64,000 bases of DNA, taken from the NCBI GenBank assembly GCA_904066235.2, contig CAJFCV020000005.1, positions 3,467,501 to 3,531,500 on the forward strand, given 5' to 3'. Within the stretch, counting starts at the first letter, position 1; each line of letters opens with the position of its first letter. The position numbers and the translations under genes were made by a program. This DNA comes from Bursaphelenchus xylophilus. Taxonomy: Eukaryota; Nematoda; Chromadorea; Rhabditida; Aphelenchoididae. Below are positions 12,393 through 24,300 of this stretch, piece after piece. Under the pieces are notes generated by a model. The model was not told where the DNA came from. It saw only the letters and a list, made by a program, of their open reading frames with translations, and did no database searches.

Positions 12393-13585
12393 ATGTCTTC
12401 TCTGAAAATCATCTCTTTGGCCATTTTTTGCATCGGTTTTGGATCGGATTCAGGTAGAATGTTAAGGTTTTTGTGATGATTTTCTATGATTTTGGGAAAT
12501 TTAATTTACAGGGGAATTACTCTAAGTGCGACGCTCAAATTTTGATAAAATTTGGCACAAATTTAGAATAATTTTTTCGAAAGTATATGCGAGAATCCTA
12601 GCTCGCGCTTTGCAGAAACAACCGAGAGTTTTAGATCGAAAGTCGGCCAAAATTTAGGACTTTTTGCCGAATTTCGGCACGAAAAGTTTCATGCCTATTT
12701 CTGCCATAAATAATAATGTTCTTACAAAAAACCAAATTTTTCCGCACGGAACTGCCAAAGTTATGGCCAAAAAGCGCTTTTCTCTCTGCCCGCTCTCCAC
12801 GTTTAGCGTGCTCTCTCGGCGGCAAAAATCGTTCAATATCTCGGCGGCGCCCGCAAAGCGCGAGCAAAAACTTTCAGGAATTGATATTTAGTCCGTACCC
12901 GACGTGTGTGCAAAATTTAATGAAAATCTGAGCGTCGCACTTGGAGTACTTCCCCTGTTAATTTTGATGACTATACTATAAAAGAAGCTTGGTATCTTTT
13001 CAATCAAATTTTCTTTTGATTTTTGAAGTAAATTTAACCCTTTTTTTAGCCGTTTTCGGGTACGGATGGCATCCTCATCACGATGATCATCATCATGGAG
13101 ATCATCATGGGTTAGATCATCATGGCCTTGATCATGAGGGATATGGTCATCATGGTCTTGAACACTATGGAGATCATCATGGTCTGGAGCATGAAGGCTA
13201 TGGCCATCATGGTCTTGAACATCATGGCCTTGAGCATCATGGAGACCATCACGGATACGGTCATGGTATTGAACATCATGGCTTCGAACATGGACATCAT
13301 GGACTCGAACACTATGGCTTGGACCATCACGGAGAACATCATGGACTTGAACATGACGGATATGGTCATCATGGCTTGGAACATCATGGCTTAGAGCATC
13401 ATGGGGACCATCACGGATACGGTCATGGTCTAGAACATCACGGATTTGAACATGGACGTCATGGACTTGATCATCACGGATTTGAACATGGAGATCATCA
13501 TGGTCTTGAACATGGTCACCACGGATTCGAACATGGTCATCATGGCCTTGAACATGGCTTCGGACATCATGGAGATCATTTCTAA
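12393..13585 (+). CDS. Secreted histidine/glycine-rich repeat protein
   Basis: Exons 12393-12453 and 13050-13585 encode 198 aa. The first exon is almost exactly a signal peptide (hydrophobic IISLAIFCIGFG, then a small-residue cleavage region). The mature chain is built nearly entirely of His, Gly, Glu, Asp, Leu, Phe and Tyr in imperfect HHG-LEHHG and HHGYGHHG repeats, with no cysteine. Such His-rich chains usually bind Zn, Cu, Ni or heme; here that is inference from composition. No known family is recognised with confidence. It sits between ALDH copies 1 and 2 on the same strand. The repeat CAT/CATCATGG at DNA level keeps the antisense frame open, which should not be read as a second gene. 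The intron is almost filled by a hAT-like MITE. Confidence 0.8.
12509..12957. mobile_element. hAT-like MITE (family A, copy 1)
   Basis: The element runs from CAGGGGAATTAC to GTACTTCCCCTG with terminal inverted repeats of about 35 bp, both containing GCGACGCTCA or its complement. It is flanked by TTAATTTA on the left (12501-12508) and TTAATTTT on the right (12958-12965), an 8-bp target duplication with one mismatch, as hAT transposons make. It has no transposase and is therefore non-autonomous. Two further copies lie in intron 1 of ALDH copy 3. Confidence 0.85.
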
Positions 13586-13903
13586 GCCAATCACACTTAA
13601 AATTCATAATGCTGGAGTTCAATTTGGATTCGCATTTGATTAGGAATAAAATACGATCATTTATTGTGACTTTGGATCTGTTTTAGGTTTATTTTTGACG
13701 CATTTCTGATCAAATGTGTTTTAGGGCACAAACAACGAGGTCTATTTTGTTTTCGGATGTTACGTTTGATAGTTGCGCAGACATTCACTGATTGGGTGGG
13801 CGTCAGTGATCGCTTATAAAATGATGTCCATCTTTCAGATATGTGTTATATTATTTGCAAATTTCTCTGATCTATCTCTTTGTTTTTTCAAAAAATATTG
13901 ATA
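13586..13903. other. Spacer upstream of ALDH copy 2
   Basis: No gene seen. It contains the 3' end of the His-rich gene with an AATAAA near 13645, the recurrent word AAAATACG near 13649, and presumably the promoter of ALDH copy 2. Confidence 0.4.
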
Positions 13904-16624
13904 ATGGAAACTACAAACAAATTTGAGGAGGTAAGTGTGTCAGGATAAAAAAAAATTATTTAAAACCCGATGCGTTACTGTTGTTTATTTTGAGGCTGTC
14001 CAAAAGCTTCGTCAGGGCTTCAATGAAGGGCTAAATCATCGAATTGAGAAGAGGAAAAAACATTTGAAAGCGCTGCTAAATATGGTCAAAGAGAATGAAG
14101 AGGCCTTCTGCGAGACGTTGTATCAGGATCTACGCAAGGTAAATCAGCATTTTTAAAAATGATTTTTAAATTTCAAGAGCAAAATTATCTTCGAATTTTC
14201 GGGGAATTTGAAATTTTTTGGCTTTTTGGGCCATTTTTTTTTTGATTTTTTATTCGAAAAATGATGATTTTATTTTGCGATTTCTGATCTAAAAAAATCA
14301 TCGATAATTCGAATAAGAATAGTAAATTTACTATAGTAAAATATTTCTACAAAAAAATCGCTTATTTACCATCAAAATTTGCCAAGATATAAGAGGTAAA
14401 TCTTTTTTTTCTCTAACCGTCTCTCCTGATTTCGAACACTCTAGTCCAAAAATTTTTTTGATTCCATAACTAATCCACATATAACTTCTTTTCCAGAGCG
14501 CCTTCGAAGCCAAAACCCAAGAATTGTACCATCCCTGTCATCGAATTTCCAGTGCCATTTCCCAACTGGATTCCTGGATGGCTCCGGAAAAAGTGAAACG
14601 CTCCATTCTCCAGGCCACCGACTCCACTTATATTCATTCCGAGCCCTTGGGTGTTGTCCTCATTGTTGGGGCATGGAATTTCCCGGTTCAGCTGATTTTA
14701 TCGCCGCTGATTGGAGCCTTGGCCGCTGGGAATACGGTCCTAATTAAACCACCTAATATGACGCCAGCTACGAGAGATCTGTTTTTGGAACTGATCCCTA
14801 AATATTTCGATGAAAGGGTCGTGAAAATTGTGAAAGCGGAACAAGAGGAGTTGAGGTGAGAAAAAATTGATAAAAAATCAAAAAAAAAATTATTTTTTTG
14901 TTAATTTAGGGGTGAAATTTTGATTTTTTTCGCTGAAAAATGTGATTTTTTATAATTTATACTTGAATTTTTGATATTTTTTTTTGATTTTCAAATTTTC
15001 AAAAAGTTTATTTTGGCTAATTAAATAAATTCCAAGCCCATTAAGCCTAATTCTAATTTCAGCGACATCCTGAAGCTCCGTTTCGACCACATTTTGTACA
15101 CCGGCTCCACACATGTCGGCAAACTTGTAATGAAAGCCGCCTCCGAACACTTGACTCCAGTCACCCTAGAATTAGGAGGACAAAGTCCAGTCATCATCGG
15201 CACTGATGCTGACCTCCAAACGGCTACAAAGAGGATAATATGGGGGAAATTCATCAACAATGGCCAAGTCTGCATCACTCCGGATTACGTGATTTTGATT
15301 GGAAGTTTGGATCAAAAATTGAGATTTGCAGAAGAATGTGTGAAATTTGTTAAGCAGTTTTATGGAGAGGATGCGCAGAAGAGTCCGGATTATGGGAGGA
15401 TCATCAATGAAAGGCATTTTGAGTAAGTTTTTTATTATGTTTTTTGGAATATCTTCAGAATGGATGACTTTTGATGACTTATGGAAAAATCGATGATTCC
15501 TGCTTAATGGTTTGTTTTGTAACAGGCCTCTTTATATGCCTTTAAAGCACATTTCATAAGCTTTCAGAATCTCGAAAGAAAATTTTTTAGTTGCTCTTGG
15601 AACAAAAGTTATGCCCATATTAAGTTAGACATCTCCTGGTCATGGATAATATCAAAAGAGTCCTTCTAATGTTTAAGATTTCAATTGCTTATTTAAACTT
15701 TCTTTATTCAAGTGTTCAAGAACAATTTTACTACAATCTAAGATTAATAATTATCCTACAACACTTAGTTAAACATCAATTTTTACCAAAATTTATATTA
15801 TACTAGACCTTTATCTCACCTTAATTTTTCAGTCGTATATCCAAGATCCTCGACCAAACCGATGGCAAGATTCTTCATGGAGGAAGAAGAAATCGCCCTG
15901 ACAGATTTGTCGAGCCCACAATTATTTGCGTCGAAGAGGGCGACATCACTTTAGAGGCCGAACTCTTGGGTCCAATCCTTCCAATTTTCTCAGTTCCCAA
16001 TCTAGATGAAGCTATCACTTACGTCAGACGTCGAGAAAAGCCGTTGGTCTCATATTTATTCAGCAACGACGGCAATACGATAGAGAAAGTGGTGGATAAA
16101 ATCTCTTCCGGGAACTTGACCATCAACGATGTTGTCATGCAAATGACTGTCGAGAACCTGCCATTTGGAGGGGTTGGACATTCAGGAATGGGGAGATATG
16201 CGGGAAAAGCATCGTTTGATACATTTTCTAACAAGAAGAGTGTTTATCATAGGTCATCTTGGTTTGAATGGATGCTTTGGTAAGCTGGGATTTGGACAAA
16301 GTTGGGGGGATAAAAAGTGTCGTAAAAGAAAAAGTTTTTGTTTTTGAAAAATTTAATTTTAGCCATGTGATCTGCTTTTATTAAGCTTTATTTTGGTGTT
16401 ATTTTATTGCTGCAACTTTACAATTGCAGTAGTAGCAGCAATTTTAATTTTGATCGAAATTTCAAAAATTTTGAAGTTTTTGGAACTTAATTTTTTTTGC
16501 AAGTACGATGGATAAATAACTAGTAATATGATTTTTCAGGATGCGCTACCCTCCATTCTCGGCAGACAAGCTGAACTGGATGCGTCGGATTCTCATCAGC
16601 AGCAAAATACCACTTCCTTTTTAA
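13904..16624 (+). CDS. ALDH3-type aldehyde dehydrogenase, copy 2 (altered cofactor site)
   Basis: Exons 13904-13930, 13995-14138, 14497-14855, 15063-15422, 15833-16279 and 16540-16624 give 473 aa with the same intron positions as copies 1 and 3. The catalytic Cys (NNGQVC) and Glu (LELGG) are present, so it should be active. Two cofactor-contact motifs differ from both neighbours and from the superfamily rule: KPSE is replaced by KPPN, losing the Glu that normally binds the adenosine ribose, and the ELFGP motif reads ELLGP, replacing the Phe next to the nicotinamide. LELGGKSP also reads LELGGQSP. This suggests shifted NAD/NADP preference or relaxed constraint; the reading frame is intact. Confidence 0.87.
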
Positions 16625-17359
16625 TCGATGATTGTGTAAATAAATCCTTGTAAAATAACTTAAAAAATTCCGGAATGTACATCTTTGGCAGCCTTTAGAA
16701 TTTTTCGCATATTCTTTATATAGGCTACATCTAAATTTCCAAGTATCTAACAGCTGTAAAACATATTTCAGATGCTATAAGGGGGCGATATTATTTATCA
16801 TCCATGCCCAGAGACGTCTAACTTAATATGGGTATAACTTTTTTTCTGAAAGGCGGCTGAAATTGACCTTCACAGATTCTGAAAGCTTATGAAACCCTTT
16901 TTAAAGCGATTAAAAAATTGTTTTTATAAGCGAAATCATTAAACAATAATTGTCGATTTTCTCAAAAGTCATCCATTTTTGCTGACCCAAAAACTTGACA
17001 AATTACTTACTCAAAATACCCGTCATTGATAAAGCTTCCATTATCCAGCGTTCTGTCAATAATACTTCTCAAAAAATGTTATAAATTCTTCTGGAAATTG
17101 CGAGATTTATTTCGTGTTTTGAGCTTTCCTTTTTTTTATAAGATGCCTTTCTTTCCCCGATGTTACAACCTAAGCTGCTTACGTCGCCAAGTTTAACGTT
17201 TCTCAGCGGCGTGTTTCCATTTGACTTTAAATTTCAACTGTTACAACGGGCCCATTCATTGAGCAAATCTTGTTAGTTTATTCCAACTAATTGAGTAATT
17301 AAAATTGAAGTTGTTTCGACCGTACGCGTACGTGAAATTAACAAACTAAAATTGAGAAC
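16625..17359. other. Spacer between ALDH copies 2 and 3
   Basis: No gene seen. From about 16740 to 17000 it carries an inverted, diverged copy of the repeat found in the fifth intron of ALDH copy 2 (shared words include TTAAGTTAGACATCTC-like and AAAGTTATGCCCAT-like segments). A CGTACGCGTACG palindrome lies near 17321. The promoter of copy 3 is presumably here. Confidence 0.45.
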
Positions 17360-20300
17360 ATGGGAAGTTTCAGCGAATTTGAGGAGGTAAGTTGAGGTTA
17401 TAGCTTACAAGGGAAGTATCCCAAGTGCGACGTTCAGATTTTGATGAAACTTGGTACAAATTCAGAACAATTTTTTCTAAGATAGATGCGAGAATCCTAG
17501 CTCGCGCTTTGCAGAAACAACCGAGATTTTTAGATCGAAGGTCGGCCAAAATTTAGGACCTTTTGCCGAATTTCGGCACGAAAAGTTTCATGCCTATTTC
17601 CACCGTAAAGGATAATGTTTCTACAAAAAATCAAATTTTTCCGCACGAAACTGCCAAAGTTATGGCCAAAAAGCGTTTTTCTCTCTGACCGCTCTCCACG
17701 TTTAGCGTGCTCTCTCGGCGGCAAAAATCGTCGAATATCTCGGTGGCGCCAGCAAAGCGCGAGCTAAAACTTTCAGGAATTGATACTTAGTCCATACCCG
17801 ACGTGTGTGCAAAATTTAAAGAAAATCTGAGCGTCGCACTTGGAGTACTTCCTCTGTGAACCATCTATGCCGAGAGAGCACGCTAAACGTGGAGGGCGGT
17901 CAGTGAGAAAAGCGCTTTCTGGCCATAACTTTGGCAGTTTCGTGCGGAAAAATTTGATTTTTTTGTATAAACATTACTTTTTACCGTAAAAATAGGCACG
18001 AAATTTTTCGTGCCGAAATTCGGCAAAAAGTGTCAAATTTTCGCCGACTTTCGATGTAAAAATCTCGGTTGTTTCTGTAAAGCGCGAGCTAGGACTCTTG
18101 CATATATCTTAGAAAAAATTATTCTAAATTTGTGCCAAGTTTCATCAAAATCTGAGCGTCGCACTTGGGGTACTTCCCCAGTAAGTTAAGTCCGTCAAAA
18201 CAACAGACCTTTATGTCTTCTGTTCCAGGCGGTCCAACGGCTTCGTGACGGCTTCAATGAAGGGCTAAATCATCCAGTTGAGGAGCGGAGGCGTCATTTA
18301 GAAAACTTGTCGGCGATGCTCAAAGAAAATGAAGATGCGTTTTGCAGGGCGTTGCATCAAGACCTTCGGAAGGCAAGAAATCATTTTTATACTAAAAAAA
18401 TAGATTTTTTGATCTTAATTTTGTAGATTTAAAAACTAATTATTTGAACCAAAAGTAATCAAAATTACACTTGAAACTTCAAAATCTCCTTTCAGAGCCA
18501 TTTCGAGTCCAAAACTCAAGAATTATACTTCTCTGGCTGTATAATTTCCACCGCTTTGTCAAATCTCGACTCTTGGATGGCCCCACAAAAAGTTTCCCGC
18601 TCGATTCTCCAAGCCACCGACTCCACTTACATCCATTCCGAGCCCTTGGGCGTAGTCCTCATCGTTGGGACATGGAATTTCCCGGTTCAGCTGCTTTTAT
18701 CGCCGCTGATTGGAGCTCTGGCCGCGGGGAATACGATTCTAATCAAACCATCGGAGATGGCGGCAGCTACGGAGAAACTATTTGTGGAGTTGTTCCCCAA
18801 GTATTTTGATGAGAGAGTTATCAAAGTTGTAACGGGAGGCAAGGAGGAAATGGGGTAAGAAGGAAGTTTTTTTCAATTTTGATGATTTTTCGGAAATTTT
18901 TATAATTTTTTGGGATTTCTAAAGAAAACATTTATAAGAATTAGACTTATTGCTTCCTCAACTCTCAAAAAATATGTTTTATATTTTTCAGCGAGATTCT
19001 GAAGCTGCGTTTTGACCACATCTTCTTCACCGGCTCCACTTCCGTCGGCCGCATTGTGATGAAAGCCGCGGCCGAAAACCTGACTCCAGTTACCCTGGAA
19101 TTGGGCGGGAAAAGCCCTGTGATAATCGATACTGATGCTGATTTGCGGACAACCGCAAAACGAGTAACTTGGGGAAAATTGATAAACAATGGCCAAGTCT
19201 GTGTCACTCCGGATTACGTGCTTTTGATTGGAGATTCGGAGAGAAGAAAAGAATTTACCGATGAATGTGTGAAGTGTGTGAAAGAGCTCTATGGAGAGGA
19301 TGCTCAGAAGAGCCCAGATTACGGAAGGATAATCAATGAAAGCAATTTTGAGTGGGTTTTTTGAGCGATATCCTAAAATTTCTAAAAAAGGATGACTTTG
19401 AAAAAAATTGTGATTTCAACTGAATTTAAACCTTTCTGTACAACGAATAATATACCGTTTAAAAGACTTTTGTTTGGGCTTTCAGAATCTATAAATTTAT
19501 TTTCTACTCCATCTTTCTATCAAAACTTATAGCGATATTAATTTTGCCATCAGCTCCCCATGTATAATATAAATTATTCTCCTATATTTCAGCCGTCTCT
19601 CCAAAATCATTGATGGCACCAACGGCAAGATTCTTTACGGTGGGCGTCGCGATCGTTCCGATAAATTCATCGAGCCCACGATCATCTCCGTCGAGCCGCA
19701 CGACATTACTTTAGCAGATGAACTGTTTGGCCCAATCCTCCCGGTTCTCACAGTTCCGACCTTAGATGATGCTATAAAGTATATAAGAGGCAGAGAAAAG
19801 CCTCTAGTCTGTTATTTGTTCAGCAATAACAAAAAGACTGTGGAAAAAGTAAAGCAGAAGACATCTTCTGGAACGCTGACTATCAATGATGTTATTATGC
19901 ACATGACTGTGGAAACCCTGCCTTTCGGTGGAGTCGGACATTCGGGAACTGGAAGATATCAAGGGAAAACAACGTTCGATACGTTCTCTAACAAGAAGAG
20001 TGTTTATCATAGGACATCTTGGTTCGAATGGCTTCTGTGGTAAGAGGGCTTACTATAACTTAAAAATATCATAAAAGAGACAGTTTTCTCTAATCGAAAA
20101 CACTTTTAGAGCACTCATTCTAGTTATTCAGAGTTTATAGGCTTTTATTTGTACAGTAATCTAACTTTTGAGCAATGAAAAATCAGCAGGAAATTTTTGG
20201 GGTCAGCTAGAATAAGGTGAATTAAAACGGTTATAACAGAAATAGTAAAGGCCGTAACAATTTTTGGCTTTAGCGCAGTAATTTCAGCCCAATAGGTTTT

Positions 20301-20593
20301 CCTTTAGTCGTAGTTTCAATTTCGTACGATCAAATTACCACAACAGCAGTGATTTCAGTTTTGGCCCACATTAGAGAAAATGAATTTAGAAAATAAGATG
20401 GTTGCTGCAAAATACGAATGCGTGACCCTCAATAAATCTTTTGGACTTGAAAACAATAGATTTTAGAATATTATTTTACTAATAGCTCACTTACTCGACT
20501 CTTTTCAGGATGCGCTATCCTCCATTTACAGCGGACAAGTTGAAGTGGATGTGTCGCCTTATTCTCAGCAGTAAAATCCGGTTACCGTTCTGA
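17360..20593 (+). CDS. ALDH3-type aldehyde dehydrogenase, copy 3
   Basis: Exons 17360-17386, 18229-18372, 18496-18854, 18992-19351, 19593-20039 and 20509-20593 give 473 aa. Motifs GTWNFP, KPSE, LELGG, NNGQVC and ELFGP are all intact, so this copy keeps the standard ALDH3 active site. It is closer to copy 2 than to copy 1 by its short N-terminal exon (FEE|AVQ) and similar ends. The intron after exon 2 begins GCAAGA rather than GTAAG, because both paralogues and the reading frame place the junction after CGGAAG; this is a GC-AG intron. Intron 1 contains one and a half copies of MITE family A. The last exon lacks a membrane anchor. Confidence 0.88.
17408..17857. mobile_element. hAT-like MITE (family A, copy 2)
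   Basis: A full-length copy of the element at 12509-12957, from CAAGGGAAGTATCCC to GTACTTCCTCTG, lying in intron 1 of ALDH copy 3. Its terminal repeats are slightly diverged and I see no clean target duplication, probably because the site was rearranged together with the adjoining inverted copy. Confidence 0.8.
17870..18179. mobile_element. hAT-like MITE (family A, inverted half copy 3)
   Basis: This is the left half of family A in inverted orientation, directly next to copy 2. It starts at the internal block GCCGAGAGAGCACGC and ends with the outer terminus GTACTTCCCCAG. Copy 2 and this half copy together form a fold-back structure inside the intron. Confidence 0.75.
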
Positions 20594-20681
20594 ATTTGAT
20601 AAAAATGTAAATAAAATTTTCTCTACAATTATTTGACAAAGAGTTTTTTACCGTTTCCAACTATAATTAGCCCTAAAAACG

Positions 20682-21199
20682 CAGGGGTGGTCAGCGGACC
20701 CTATTTTTCCGATTTTCGGCCCGCGGCCCGGCCCGTCTAATCACCGGCCCGGCCCGGCCCGTCTAGTCTTTTTCCAGGCTCGGCCCGGCCCGGCCCGTGA
20801 CGGGCCTGGCCCGGCCCGGCCCGGCCCGTGCAGGCCCGTTTATAGAGGGTTCTGCGAACTGCGCCCAAGCTTGGGATCTAAACTTAGGCAAAAAAGGCGT
20901 TGATATAGCTAGTAAAGGATCAATGTGATAGTTTTGTGGTTTTATAATGGAACTATAGACTTGTAAACGTTTTAGAACTTGAGAAACAGCAACAATAACA
21001 ACATCAATTAATTTTCCCGGCGCGAAAACAATGAATGCCAACGGTTTGGCATTGTAATTTAGACGGGCCGGGCCGGAAAAAACCCCAGGCCCGCGGCCCG
21101 GCCCGGCCCGGCCCGTGACGGGCCCGGCCCGTTTGTAATTTTCCATTTTTGAGCCCGGCCGGCCCGTCACGGGCCGGCCCGGCCCACTGACCACCCCTG
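20682..21199. mobile_element. GC-rich hAT-like MITE with 8-bp target duplication
   Basis: The 518-bp element starts CAGGGGTGGTCAG and ends CTGACCACCCCTG, a terminal inverted repeat of at least 13 bp. It is flanked by a perfect 8-bp duplication, TAAAAACG, at 20674-20681 and 21200-21207. Both subterminal arms are built from iterated GGCCCG/CGGGCC units with inverted orientation, separated by an AT-rich core. An open frame on the minus strand (proline, glycine and arginine repeats) is a by-product of the GC repeats. No transposase is present. Confidence 0.93.
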
Positions 21200-21333
21200 T
21201 AAAAACGTCGAAAAAGTCAGACTTGGCTCGAGTCAACTTTTTCTCTCAATTTTCACGCGGATTTTTTATTTTCGAAAATTGAAAGACAATTTTCGAAATT
21301 TCCGACAAATTCTTGTCCGCTCATGTTGGTATT

Positions 21334-24300
21334 ATGGCTACAGTCGATCCGGACGTTCTAACACTTCATAGATGTCCAATATGCCGAAGAAATTTAGTTG
21401 AGTTGTCGTTGGACTTGAGGCAGGATCATTTTAACCGTTGCAAAGACCCGATAAAGGTTTTCAAGAAGCTGGATACCAAATTGAGCAAGGTCGACGTGAA
21501 CTTTACCTGTCCAGTATGCGCAGTGGAACTTATTGTGGGCTCGGTAAGCTTTTTTTGTCGTTTTTGTTGGTTTAGGTATCAAGCATAATCTAATCTCTGC
21601 TGGGCTTTACTTTTTATAGTGGTGGTCGCTATAAAAAGTAATTTATTTGTGTTGAGGTGCTCTCTGTCACATAAGAAGAAAATGTAGCAGAATAAATCTG
21701 CTTTTATGCATCCATTTTCTCTATTGACATCCAACTTTTAGGAAAGATCGCGACATGTTCGAGATTGTGCCCAAAGAACCAACATAGAGCTCTACAAAAT
21801 GATGGAGAAGGTAGATTACGAAGTTAAACAAGCCAGAGCGAGAGAAAGGCTTCGTGAACGACAGTGTGTGTAAGTATTTTCTATCATCCATCTTATACAG
21901 GGTGTTTCAAGAAATTCCCCGGAAAGCAATCGTCGATTTCTCGGCGCTCAGCCACGATATCCAAAAAATTTTTTTTGCAGTAGAAAGAAGGTTATGGGCG
22001 GTTTTTTGCCTAAAAAGATTTTTTTCTACGCCGACGCGGAATGTAGTGTATTCGGCGAAGACTTTTGACCGCTTTTTTGGTCATCACATACATCTTAAAC
22101 GCTTTTTTGTGGTTTCTGATGGCTGAAATGCGGATAATTTACTGATTTTTGTGCTTATCAAGCGTTCGGCAAAGGTATGGCAGCCGCTCGCCATATCTTA
22201 ACTCAGATACGGACCAGAAATGGTCCAACACAATTTTTATTGTCTGGCAACTAGTTTCTGCGGGTATCGTATACCCTCCAAAATTTTGTGGTCAAGCCTT
22301 GGCAGATGTCTAGCCATCACGGAACCACTTGGTGCACCAGAAAACAACAAAAAAAAATTTGCTTAAATTTCTCTTTGCCCTGCTGTTTCAAACATTCGCG
22401 CAGTGGGCTCGACTTTATCGATATTGCAGCGACTGTATTGCACTGTGCAGTCGCTAAATGGGATCGCATAGCGTTATACCCTGCCTCCTGATCCATTGTG
22501 CAAAAAATCTGAAGACTTTCCGGATGCTGCAGTGTCACAGTAAAGCGTTTTAGATAAGTGTGATGGTCAAAAAAGCGGTCAAAAGTCTTCGCCGAATACA
22601 CTGCATTCCGCGTCGGCGAAGAAAAAAATCTTTTTAGGCAAAAAACCGCCCATAACCTTCTTTCTACTGCAAAAAAAATTTTTTGGATATCATGGCTGAG
22701 CGCCGAGAAATTGACGATTGCTTTCCGGGGAATTTCTTGAAACACCCTGTACTTTAGGCGTCCAACGAATTTTGCCGTTCCTGCGAAACGCCCACGTCCC
22801 AGCGTGGAAATTGCCGATCAAACAGATAGTATCGACCTTTGTGATGCTAGTTCTAGTCACGCTGAGATGAAAAGGTGAGGGAAATTGCTTTGTTTTGGAT
22901 GATGTTGTACTAGACTGCTTTGTTTATGAAAAATAATAAAAAATCTTTAATTTCAGTGAAGCTATAAGCAATATAACTGCAAAATCAAGAACCTCAAAGA
23001 CGATACGTCGCCCAGAACCTGTGCAGAGGGTTTGTCAATGTCTGGTTTTGGAGAAAATTCAAAAAAGATTTGTCGAAAAATTCGAAACCATTCAAATCCC
23101 AGAAAAGTCTCCGAAAACAAATGATCCTGCAGTCGAATCCATGGCACAAAAGGTATTTAGATTCCTTATAATGTATTCTTACTTTAGTTGAATCGTTTAG
23201 AAGCCTTGGCCAACTCATTTCGACGGGCTTTTCTCTCGGGCGACGTGCAAATTATCACAAAAAATGGAAATATTCGAGCGCATTCCTTCATTTTGACCTA
23301 CAGAAGCCATTTGAAACTGGAAGATGGAAGTGTGCAGATGAATGCAAGATTGTCGGATGTCGAGGTCTGGCTGAGGTATCTTTATTCCGCTCAAATCGAC
23401 TGGTCGAAGAGTCAAATTAAGGCTTTGATGGAAATTGCTGCCGAATATGGCCCTCCGGAACTTTTGCATCTCCTCCAAAATGGCCGTTATAACTCGGATA
23501 ACTTGGATAACAATTGTAGAACGAAAGTTGATCAAGGAATTCAATGCGGGACCAGTTATATTATCCATGAGAAGGTTGATGAAGCAGTCCAATGTGATGG
23601 ATATATTGCAAATTCGGACGTCTACGATGACTATTCAGATGGCCGAGAGTTCAGCGAGATCTTCAACAATGCGATTACGGAGGAAGAAGACGTGATGAAC
23701 TTGACTTTTCACGAAAAAAGTTTATTTTTTGAAGCCGAAGAGGCCTCCATGGACTCGACCGAAGAGCCCTATAAAACCCGATATTGTTGTCCAGAAGACA
23801 GAGATGCTAATAGTATGGAAAATGGCCAAGAAATTAGCGATCCACACGTCTATGCGGTCGAAAATTCGGTAGATGATTATATTGTTCATGTTGAGGAGGA
23901 AAAAAATGAAAGAAATGGTCATAAATCGAAGCGGAAAAGTGATTGCGGAGAATTTAATAGCTCAGCAGAGCAAGAGGCTCTTCTGGATGGAGTGGATCGG
24001 CAGAATTTGGGTTACTGTAACAAGGAAAATATCGAAAATCCAGGAAATCCTCGGGAAATTGGACCAAAATCGCCGGAATCTGTGGTTTTCGTCGAGGAAA
24101 GAAGCCATGACCTTGAATTTGATGTCAAACAAGAGCCAGTGGATTACTGTAACAATGAGGAGGTTGTAGAGCAAGGAAATGCAGGGGAATGTCCAGAAGA
24201 TGACTTGTTTTATGAGGAAATTCCTATGGAAGATATCAATTATGAAGAGTTTAATATGCAAAATCATGTGGGGAATGACAATTTTGAAGTCATCCAGGTA

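Noticed and set aside
12888..13622. 244-codon open frame antisense to the His-rich gene
   Set aside because: It arises from the CATCATGG-type repeat, which keeps several frames open. The sense strand has a signal peptide exon and splice sites; the antisense has neither.
20763..21236. 157-codon Gly/Pro/Arg-rich frame
   Set aside because: It is the translation of GGCCCG iterations inside a non-autonomous hAT element.
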